DNA from: CAZVIK01 sp964627045
GTDB lineage: Bacteria; Acidobacteriota; Terriglobia; Bryobacterales; Bryobacteraceae
Direction: 5' to 3'
Length of the DNA: 5,218 bases
NCBI GenBank assembly: GCA_964627045.1
Contig: CAZVIK010000257.1
Coordinates: 1 to 5,218, forward strand
Below, in pieces: positions 1 to 4,655 of this stretch. The translations under genes were made by a program, and so were the position numbers. The notes beneath the pieces are model-generated. The model saw only the letters and a list, made by a program, of their open reading frames with translations, did not search any database and had not been told where the DNA came from. Within the stretch, counting starts at the first letter, position 1, and every line of letters begins with the position of its first letter.

Positions 1-11
1 AGAACACATCG

Positions 12-500
12 ATGTCCACCATGTCGTTCATCGTCTTGTGCCCAAGAGCACTCACTAAAGGCACCGCGAGCATCGAGTGGCTGTTCCTTCGCGACTACCT
101 TTCACGACTCGGCGAGAGGGGACTCGTCGCGGACAAGACATGGAGTGCGCTCCGAGCACGCCTCATCAACAAACACGGTCCCGAAAAGGCAGAAGGCATC
201 ATTGCCGGACTGCGCGGATCGTTCGGGCCAGAACACCAACGGCTCCAGGACGACTACCAGGAGGAACCACCAGTCGACTACGACGACGACGAACTCTTCA
301 CCGCAACAAGGGACCTCGTCGACAGACGAGCAGCGGAAATCAAGGATTTCATCGCCGAAGAACCAACACGATTCGACGGCATCGACAACGTCAAACCCGT
401 CACACTGAGCGAATGGTTCTACGCACGCATGAACAACCCAACAGAACGAGACATGATGCAAGCATTCTTAGAGCGATACGCGCACAAGAACAACGAATAA
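12..500 (+). CDS. Hypothetical acidic protein, possibly N-terminally partial
   Basis: I do not recognise this family. The frame is open to the left edge, so the true start may lie outside the window; ATG at 12 and 21 are the internal candidates, and neither has a clear ribosome binding site. The 162-residue product has a mixed helical first half (about residues 20-75, with WLFLRDYLSRLGERG followed by a K/R-rich helix). A strongly acidic linker follows at about 78-95 (DDYQEEPPVDYDDDE), then another charged helical part ending in a helix with ERDMMQAFLERY. No signal peptide or membrane segment is visible, so it is probably cytoplasmic. The acidic bias and many G/C third positions fit a haloarchaeal gene. 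It converges on the ardC-like gene with 173 bases between the stops. Confidence that it is coding is good; function is unknown. Confidence 0.72.
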   Translation: MSTMSFIVLCPRALTKGTASIEWLFLRDYLSRLGERGLVADKTWSALRARLINKHGPEKAEGIIAGLRGSFGPEHQRLQDDYQEEPPVDYDDDELFTATRDLVDRRAAEIKDFIAEEPTRFDGIDNVKPVTLSEWFYARMNNPTERDMMQAFLERYAHKNNE

Positions 501-640
501 CCCACTATGCCAGCAACAACCGCGCTGGCCCTCCACACCCCCAAACACAGAACTCCGATCGCAGAACGCCACCCGGTGTTTCTCCATTCCGAACCACACG
601 ACACTATTCTGGCGAGTGAAAAACCCCAGGGTGGCGCAGA

Positions 641-658
641 ACGGGCTCCCCGGCCCGT
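641..658. repeat. Short GC hairpin in convergent intergenic region
   Basis: ACGGGC (641-646) and GCCCGT (653-658) form a perfect 6-bp stem around a 6-base loop. It lies between the two convergent stop codons (500 and 674), so it could help end transcription of either gene, but no T-run follows on the plus strand. Nothing else was found in 501-640: the short open frame starting at 507 runs antisense into ardC and looks like a shadow. Confidence 0.35.
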
Positions 659-663
659 AAGAA

Positions 664-682
664 CCCGGAAAAACTATCCGGG
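664..682 (-). terminator. Hairpin over the ardC stop codon, possible terminator
   Basis: CCCGGA (664-669) and TCCGGG (677-682) form a 6-bp inverted repeat. Read on the minus strand, the stem begins in the last codons of the ardC-like gene, the loop contains its TAG stop and a T-run, and the stem is followed by TTCTT. This resembles a weak terminator or a 3'-end stabilising hairpin. Archaeal termination depends mainly on T-runs, so the stem alone proves little. Confidence 0.35.
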
Positions 683-1465
683 AGAGTCCTCCGCCCCCGC
701 CGCCAAGATCTGCTGCGCGGCCTGGATGGCTCGTTGTGCGCTTTCCTCGCTGATCTCGTCGTGCTGGAGGTAGTGTCCTAGGTACCCGCGAGCGTATATC
801 GTTCCTGGCAGGTCGAGGGCTTCGAGGCATAGGAGGACGACGCTTTCCGCCTCGACCTCCTTGAGTGCGCGGGATCGCTCGCCGTCATCGTGGTGCTGGA
901 GGATGACGTGCGCGAGCTCATGGAAGAGCGTCCTGTGGGGTAGGCCCGCGACCGGGCTGACCGCGACGCGACGGCCAGACAACGCGTACCCTTGGGTGTT
1001 CCCATCGAGTGCTTCGAACGGGACGTGCGTGATATCCAGGTTTTTGAGCGCGGCCGCCTCGGTCCAACCCGGCACGCCCAGAGGCTCGTACTCGCGACCC
1101 TCGGTCTGGGATAGCGCGAACCACCGCGACCGGTACACGAAGAACGGGGGCTTCTCCTCGCCGTTATCAACGTCCTTGGCAGGTATGGTGATGGGCACGC
1201 AGAGCGTGAGGGCCTTCTCGCCACGCTGCACAAACCGCCCCATTGCCTGCCACTGCTTGAACGTGGCCAACGGCCCAGGCGTCACGCCACGGCTCACGCA
1301 CTGCGCCCACGCGAGGAGCTGGTTGTGCAAGCTATACCGGTGGAACCGGGTGTACGCCTCGTGCACCAAGCCAGGAGTGTTGACCGCTTCTACGAGGAGC
1401 GCTCGCCACGATGATGGCGGACCACGCGATGTTGTTCTGTTCTCGCTTCCTACCTTGCCTGTCAT
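674..1465 (-). CDS. ardC: ArdC-like antirestriction protein (ssDNA-binding domain plus HExxH metallopeptidase-like domain)
   Basis: The 263-residue product matches the ArdC layout. Residues about 19-95 look like the ArdC N-terminal ssDNA-binding domain: FHRYSLHNQLL at 41-51, then TFKQWQAMGRFVQRGEKAL at 68-86. Residues about 175-230 look like an ImmA/IrrE-type zincin: HELAH at 182-186 gives the HExxH zinc motif, and KEVEAESV at 202-209 supplies the usual downstream glutamate. ArdC proteins of conjugative plasmids bind single-stranded incoming DNA and protect it from host restriction; here that role is inferred from family. I chose ATG 1465 because GGAGGT lies 6 bases upstream. A GTG at 1507 would add 14 residues but sits inside a hairpin. 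ArdC is best known from bacterial plasmids, so its place beside an archaeal-type promoter suggests transfer. It is divergent from the membrane cluster starting at 1885. Confidence 0.9.
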   Translation of the reverse strand: MTGKVGSENRTTSRGPPSSWRALLVEAVNTPGLVHEAYTRFHRYSLHNQLLAWAQCVSRGVTPGPLATFKQWQAMGRFVQRGEKALTLCVPITIPAKDVDNGEEKPPFFVYRSRWFALSQTEGREYEPLGVPGWTEAAALKNLDITHVPFEALDGNTQGYALSGRRVAVSPVAGLPHRTLFHELAHVILQHHDDGERSRALKEVEAESVVLLCLEALDLPGTIYARGYLGHYLQHDEISEESAQRAIQAAQQILAAGAEDSPG

Positions 1466-1471
1466 GCTGAG

Positions 1472-1477
1472 ACCTCC
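1472..1477 (-). promoter_or_regulatory. Strong Shine-Dalgarno deciding the ardC start
   Basis: On the minus strand this reads GGAGGT, followed by 6 bases (CTCAGC) and the ATG at 1465. It is a full-strength site with ideal spacing, and it decides between ATG 1465 and the upstream GTG 1507. It contrasts with the leaderless arrangement of the divergent gene at 1885. Confidence 0.8.
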
Positions 1478-1481
1478 ACGA

Positions 1482-1525
1482 CCCCCCAGGGGACGCTCTT
1501 CGGCCACCGAGAGCGTCCAAGGGGG
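1482..1525 (-). repeat. Long hairpin just upstream of the ardC ribosome binding site
   Basis: GGACGCTCT (1491-1499) plus CGG (1501-1503) pair with CCG (1507-1509) plus AGAGCGTCC (1510-1518). This gives a 12-bp stem with one bulged T (1500) and a CCA loop. An outer stem of CCCCC (1482-1486) with GGGGG (1521-1525) extends it across small internal loops. In an ardC transcript the hairpin would end 4 bases before the GGAGGT, so it could affect access of ribosomes. It might instead be a protein-binding site or single-strand origin. Confidence 0.6.
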
Positions 1526-1549
1526 AGTGGAGAAGCCAGTCAGGGATAC

Positions 1550-1646
1550 CGGCTAATCCCGTGCCCGGATCGTAGCCGACGGTCCAGCACGGACCGGAAA
1601 CCGTTACGAACGAGGACGCGATGGAGCGGCTTCGTCGATAACGGTT
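1550..1646. repeat. Run of three further inverted repeats upstream of ardC
   Basis: Three inverted repeats follow one another. (1) CGGCTA-ATCC (1550-1559) pairs with GGAT-cg-TAGCCG (1567-1578), a 10-bp stem with a 2-base bulge. (2) CGGTCC (1580-1585) pairs with GGACCG (1591-1596) around AGCAC. (3) AACCGTTA (1599-1606) pairs with TAACGGTT (1639-1646), a perfect 8-bp repeat with a 32-base spacer. With the 1482-1525 hairpin they fill most of 1482-1646. If ardC is transcribed from the TATA-like element near 1686, all of them would lie in its leader. I match them to no known riboswitch, tRNA or origin family. Confidence 0.5.
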
Positions 1647-1680
1647 AAGGCGTAAAACGAACCGGGACAAGACCGATGTT

Positions 1681-1704
1681 TTCTATATAGAACTGAAAGG
1701 TTCT
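1681..1704. promoter_or_regulatory. Palindromic TATA-like element with adjacent inverted repeat
   Basis: TTCTATATAGAA (1681-1692) is a perfect 12-bp palindrome with a TATA core. It overlaps AGAAC (1689-1693) / GTTCT (1700-1704), a second inverted repeat around TGAAAG. The palindrome could serve as a TATA box in either direction. On the minus strand it would place a start near 1660 and give ardC a leader of almost 200 bases containing all the hairpins. It may equally be a regulator-binding site. AGAACTG recurs at 1783-1789. Confidence 0.4.
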
Positions 1705-1844
1705 TTACCCACGAAGCAAGCACACACTTGTCAGCAAGGTAAAAAACCACAGGAACACACCAGAAGGCCACCAGAGACGGAAAGAACTGCAAAAGACTCT
1801 TCTCAGCACTCACGCTTCGTCGCGTCCAAGGGTCTCCAAGCCCC

Positions 1845-1884
1845 GAAATAGATTTATATACGCCCAGACACCAAACAGCCACGA
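1845..1884 (+). promoter_or_regulatory. Archaeal BRE/TATA promoter, leaderless, for the membrane cluster
   Basis: GAAATAGA, a BRE-like A-rich stretch, is followed by TTTATATA at 1853-1860, a near-consensus archaeal TATA box. Its centre lies about 28 bases before the ATG at 1885, so transcription should begin at or a base or two before the start codon. This is the leaderless pattern common in haloarchaea. No Shine-Dalgarno is present before 1885, which agrees. It is the strongest promoter I see in the window and probably drives the genes from 1885 rightward. Confidence 0.75.
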
Positions 1885-2523
1885 ATGACCGAATTGTTGC
1901 GACTCCAACGGGTCTCGCTATCGGCAGACGACCTCGCTCAGGAGTTAGGGAAGTACATCGCGAGCAACAGTAAGAACTTCACGTTCTCACAGTCAGAAGT
2001 CGACTCGGGATCGGCAACAACCGTCGGCGCGGCATTGACCGGCGACGGCATAGCACCGGCTGCCGCCGTCACGGCGATACGACGGAAAACATGGAATCCC
2101 CTTCTCGTCCGCACCACTCCGGCAGTGTCAGGAATGGCAGAACTACACTTCCCAATACACCTCAAATCCGTGCGAACCTACTCGCTCAAGACAAAGAAGC
2201 AGGATGTCCACGTCCAAGACTACGCCCTCACCTTCGGGGACGTGCAATCCACCAGCGCAACGAAAAAAGTCGTGGTGACAATCTTCGTAGCGCCATTCAT
2301 ACTCTTGGCCACGATGATTGTCGCACTCATCGGAATGTTTGTTCTTGACGTAAAGCCAGTCAACATGTCGGCACCCTTCTTCACTATCACAGGGCTCGTG
2401 GCTGTCCTCATCATCATGTACATCGTGCTGACAATCACGGAACACCACAAGATACAAAACAATCTGCCCACATTTCAAAGCGAACTCTCCACCCTCGTTG
2501 CACAATTCAAAGTACCGAACTGA
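1885..2523 (+). CDS. Hypothetical membrane protein, two TM segments
   Basis: Family not recognised. The 212-residue product has a soluble N-terminal domain of about 125 residues, then two hydrophobic segments at about 129-154 (VVVTIFVAPFILLATMIVAL) and 165-184 (FTITGLVAVLIIMYIVLTIT), then a short tail of about 28 residues. No signal peptide is visible. A two-TM hairpin would put both the N-terminal domain and the tail on the same side; the lysines just before TM1 (TKK) suggest the cytoplasmic side. The N-terminal part contains a small-residue A/G/T stretch (about 41-64) and a basic patch (SLKTKKQD, 100-107). ATG 1885 is preferred because the TATA box sits at leaderless distance. It is the first gene of the rightward run. 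Confidence 0.8.
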   Translation: MTELLRLQRVSLSADDLAQELGKYIASNSKNFTFSQSEVDSGSATTVGAALTGDGIAPAAAVTAIRRKTWNPLLVRTTPAVSGMAELHFPIHLKSVRTYSLKTKKQDVHVQDYALTFGDVQSTSATKKVVVTIFVAPFILLATMIVALIGMFVLDVKPVNMSAPFFTITGLVAVLIIMYIVLTITEHHKIQNNLPTFQSELSTLVAQFKVPN

Positions 2524-2588
2524 CACAACGTCCACCCCCGGCACCGACTACCGCAAAACAGCGTCCAAACCCCCAACGCACCGGGAGA

Positions 2589-2930
2589 ATGCCCACGCCC
2601 AGAAAACCAATGGCAACTAAACACACTACCCCCGTCACTCTGCAACACACAGTCTTGCGAGTGCTTCCCTGGCTTGTGACCCTGTTGTGGTGTGGGGTGA
2701 TGGCCGCCACAGTGGTGGCGTCGCGAGATGAAGGCGTCATCCTCTCTCTGTTGCTCGCATTACCCTTTTGCCTGGTGATGATACACGGAGCGACGCGGAT
2801 GATTGCGTTTCCAGAACGGTTCGCGACAAAGACCCGACTGCCACAAACGATAAGGAGAATGGGCGTCATCGCAGTTGTGGCAAATGTTCTCCTGCTCTTG
2901 GTGATTGTGCTGTTCGTGTTTGTCTTGTAA
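2589..2930 (+). CDS. Small hypothetical membrane protein, three TM segments
   Basis: Family not recognised. Up to 113 residues: a basic N-terminal tail, then TM segments at about 23-44 (VLRVLPWLVTLLWCGVMAAT), 48-66 (EGVILSLLLALPFCLVMIHG) and 92-113 (VIAVVANVLLLLVIVLFVFVL). The protein ends directly at the last TM. Two starts are possible: ATG 2589 (GGGAG is too close to help) or ATG 2610, giving 106 residues starting MATKHTT. I favour 2610, because the bases from that ATG onward resemble those from the ATG at 4370 (shared ATGGCA and AACACACTACC). Positive-inside reasoning puts the N-terminus in the cytoplasm and the C-terminus outside. Its stop overlaps an ATG (TAATG, 2928-2932), suggesting coupling to the next small gene. 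Confidence 0.72.
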   Translation: MPTPRKPMATKHTTPVTLQHTVLRVLPWLVTLLWCGVMAATVVASRDEGVILSLLLALPFCLVMIHGATRMIAFPERFATKTRLPQTIRRMGVIAVVANVLLLLVIVLFVFVL

Positions 2931-2950
2931 TGCCTAACGTGAGGAGAGAG

Positions 2951-3094
2951 ATGGTCGTCACAGCGAAGCAAGTGGATGCGGAACAACAGTTCGTGGACCT
3001 ACGCGACGCTAACTGCGACAAGTACTTATACAAGATTGACAAAGCGGCAGACGCCGCACGAGATGAGGTCCGGAGGAAGAATGGTGGCCGCTAG
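2951..3094 (+). CDS. Small charged helical protein
   Basis: Family not recognised. A 47-residue product from ATG 2951, chosen because GAGGAG ends 4 bases upstream. An in-frame ATG at 2930 overlapping the previous stop would give 54 residues. The product is hydrophilic: MVVTAKQVDAEQQF at the start and a strongly charged, probably amphipathic helix at the end (IDKAADAARDEVRRKNGGR), with one cysteine in the middle. There is no membrane segment. It sits between two membrane-protein genes, its end overlaps the next ATG by 14 bases, and the ribosome binding site of that gene lies inside it, so translation is likely coupled. A decayed relative lies at 3559-3639. It could be a cytoplasmic partner of the membrane protein; that is inference. 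Confidence 0.6.
   Translation: MVVTAKQVDAEQQFVDLRDANCDKYLYKIDKAADAARDEVRRKNGGR
3072..3076 (+). promoter_or_regulatory. Ribosome binding site for the gene at 3081
   Basis: GGAGG followed by AAGA and ATG 3081. It supports ATG 3081 as a real start although the frame behind it is broken by the N gap, and it lies inside the coding end of the small gene before it. Confidence 0.65.
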
Positions 3095-3573
3095 TAGACA
3101 CGATCGCCGGTCGANNNNNNNNNNGGTTCTTCCAGGTATTGTCTGTACTCGTGGCCGCAACACTCGTCTTCCGTAGTGTCACACTTGCCCTTAACGGTGG
3201 AACACTTACGAGTGCAGTCGGTGTGACACTGGCGGCCTTCGTCGCTCTCATACTGCTGAGTGCCGTAAGGGGCGCACATAGACTCATTACGGCGTCATTC
3301 CGAGAGCGAGATGTTATTACGATCTCGACGCTCGTGTTGATCCAGGGTATCCTCGCTGCCGTGTGGGTCCCACAACACCGAAGCCCGGTCTCGCTCTCGC
3401 TGCTTGCGGGGACGATTGCGGCGTTTATCACGGCTACGTGGCTGTATCTGCAGACCCCCAACCTGGCAGGGAGACAAAAGATATTCGAAGCACCGCACTT
3501 TGTTGTATTCGCGGCAGCGTTTACCGTGTTGTTGGTCGCGAGTCTTGCACTGTTATGGATGGTGGTCAGGTAG
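3081..3573 (+). CDS. Hypothetical polytopic membrane protein interrupted by an assembly gap
   Basis: Family not recognised. Before the gap the reading is MVAASRHDRRS, a basic tail behind a good ribosome binding site. After it the clearly coding frame gives FFQVLSVLVAATLVF and 133 more residues to the TAG at 3571. The two parts are out of frame across ten N's; a true gap length divisible by three would join them. Five TM segments are visible after the gap, at about residues 2-21, 28-47, 62-81, 88-108 and 124-146 counted from 3127, with a basic loop RGAHRLITASFRERD between the second and third. If the basic N-terminus is cytoplasmic, five segments put the C-terminus outside; a sixth may be hidden in a longer gap. 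A TTG at 3139 would be an automatic but unlikely start, because the frame is open and hydrophobic before it. Confidence 0.65.
3115..3124. other. Assembly gap (10 N)
   Basis: Ten unresolved bases interrupt the membrane-protein gene. Reading-frame logic shows the real number is not 10 if the gene is intact: it must be a multiple of three. Ten may be a placeholder for a longer unknown stretch. The gap falls next to a junction that recurs at 3559-3650, so a repeat may have caused it. Confidence 0.95.
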
Positions 3574-3639
3574 CAGCGCGTCGACAAGGCCGTCGACCGG
3601 GCCGACCACTATGCGAGGAAGATCAATGGCGACATCTAG
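3559..3639 (+). pseudogene. Decayed second copy of the small charged gene
   Basis: In the frame of the preceding membrane gene, the bases after its TAG (3571-3573) continue as QRVDKAVDRADHYARKINGDI and a TAG at 3637-3639. The codons are almost all G/C-ending, as in real haloarchaeal genes. The end resembles the small gene at 2951: IDKAADAARDEVRRKNGGR against VDKAVDRADHYARKINGDI share D-K-A, D, A and R-K-N-G in order. The start also matches: MVVTAKQVD against MVVR-stop-QRVD from ATG 3559. About 20 central residues present in the first copy are missing and a stop interrupts it. No start codon lies after the stop, so it is probably a remnant, unless TAG 3571 is an error. Confidence 0.5.
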
Positions 3640-4380
3640 GCAACACGGCTCGTTCCCCTGGCATCAGCAGAGGAGGACTTCAACAACAGAGGAAGACTCG
3701 TTCGTAAGGCGGTCGTTTACCAGGCGGGCAGAACGTGATACAGAAGGCGAGAGCCCGGGGAAGCCGCGGACAGCGCAGATTCACGAGGGGCCGCAGGAAC
3801 GCTCGTCAGTGAACATCCTCCTGTGCTACATCGTTGGCTCGTTGCTTGGAATGGTGACTGTGTCGGCGTTGTTTCTCGCAGCTCATGGGCGTTGTACACC
3901 CGAGTGGCGGCAGTGTTCATTGCCTTCACGTCGGTCTTCGGCTTCATTGTCGGGTATAAATGGCTTCGGTTATGGACCTACGGGTCGTCCAACGACCGCG
4001 ATGGGGGGCGCAAAGATGTCTGGTGGGCGGGCGTGCTCCTGGGTCTCGTCGCGCTTGCTGTCTCCCCGTTTGGCCCCTTTGGCGTATATCTGACCGGAGT
4101 AACGATACTCGTTGGAACACTGTTGCCTCTCTGGCTTTCCGATCGGGCAATGCAGTCTACTTCCGTCACGCGCGACCTGCAATCCCACCGGATTGGCTTC
4201 ACCATACTGGCGGCGGTATCCCTGCCCGCCACTATCGACTTCTTTGCATCACTCTACGATATCCCTGTCCTCACAAGAGTCTTATACTCCACAGCGTACG
4301 TTCTCCTGTATTGCGGGCTCGTCATATTCCTGTTCATGCGCCACAGGCGTCAAACAACCCGCAGGACTGATGGCACTTGA
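3626..4380 (+). CDS. Hypothetical six-TM membrane protein with a frameshift
   Basis: Family not recognised. ATG 3626 has GAGG (3615-3618) at 7-base spacing and overlaps the end of the preceding remnant by 14 bases. The first frame encodes an Arg-rich tail (about 61 residues) and a TM segment ending LFLAAHG. The hydrophobic reading then moves to another frame as ALYTRVAAVFIAF. One missing G in the GGG at 3887-3889 would join them into about 251 residues with TM segments near 63-85, 94-112, 133-147, 152-173, 190-210 and 218-238. The tail RHRRQTTRRTDGT is basic, so both ends would be cytoplasmic. Only the part from GTG 3823 is intact in one frame, but that GTG would give a poor N-terminus. Sequencing error, real mutation and programmed -1 shifting are all possible. 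The last 11 bases overlap ATG 4370. Confidence 0.62.
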
Positions 4381-4655
4381 ACACACTACCTCCCGGTCGG
4401 CGCCGCTCAAAAGCCCCCGAAAAACCCGCGCCAGCCACAGCAACTCACGACGACAGCAAAACCCCGACGCCAACCATGTGGCGCTGCTCTCCCGTCGCGG
4501 TAAGCTACTTCTTTCGGGTACTCTCGTGTCTCGTGATTGTCTCGTTCATTACTGTGAGCATCAGGATGTCGTTGGACGCTGACCTCCATTCCGCGCGCGG
4601 TCATGACTGGAGCCACTCGGTGACCGCTTCCATAGCAATCGGGCTTACACTTTGA
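4370..4655 (+). CDS. Small membrane protein, one TM, frameshifted and probably truncated
   Basis: Family not recognised. The intact frame runs from TTG 4377 (92 residues) or ATG 4476 (59 residues): a Pro/Ala/Thr-rich tail (APEKPAPATATHDDSKTPTP), one TM segment (VAVSYFFRVLSCLVIVSFITVSI), then a short hydrophilic end. ATG 4370 begins MALEHTT in a different frame. Removing the T at 4391 would join MALEHTT to this frame as HTTPGRRRSKAPEK and restore the block shared with MATKHTTPVT at 2610. RVLSCLV in the TM segment also resembles RVLPWLV of that protein. I therefore read it as a relative of the 2589 gene. It has lost the second and third TM segments, ending in SIAIGLTL, and its last 55 bases lie antisense to the nuclease-like gene. 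Confidence 0.5.

Noticed and set aside
2..58. C-terminal end of an upstream gene in another frame (EHIDVHHVVHRLVPKSTH then stop)
   Set aside because: Only 18 codons are visible, third positions are not G/C-biased, and the competing frame of the 12-500 gene is open and better biased over the same bases.
507..773. Plus-strand 88-codon frame starting just after the first gene
   Set aside because: Its second half is antisense to the ardC coding end, composition is not protein-like, and no ribosome binding site or promoter precedes it.
861..1556. Plus-strand 231-codon frame
   Set aside because: Antisense shadow of the ardC-like gene, which carries clear family motifs on the other strand.
1580..1646. 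Haloarchaeal origin recognition box or tRNA in the hairpin-rich region
   Set aside because: GGAAAC-like and G-run fragments occur but not in the order of an origin box, and no cloverleaf or TTCGA arm can be formed.
1332..1670. Minus-strand frame reading PGTGLAGIPDWLLHSPLDALGG before ardC
   Set aside because: It continues out of frame through the ArdC N-terminus with weak codon bias; the stretch is dominated by inverted repeats.
1604..1882. Minus-strand 92-codon frame in the divergent region
   Set aside because: It starts at a GTG inside the leaderless promoter of the opposite gene, has no ribosome binding site, and shows no recognisable domain; the region is better explained as regulatory.
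3571..3639. TAG recoding (pyrrolysine) to join the two TAG-separated coding stretches
   Set aside because: Pyrrolysine is not expected in haloarchaea and the homologous small gene at 2951 ends at an equivalent TAG; decay or sequence error is simpler.
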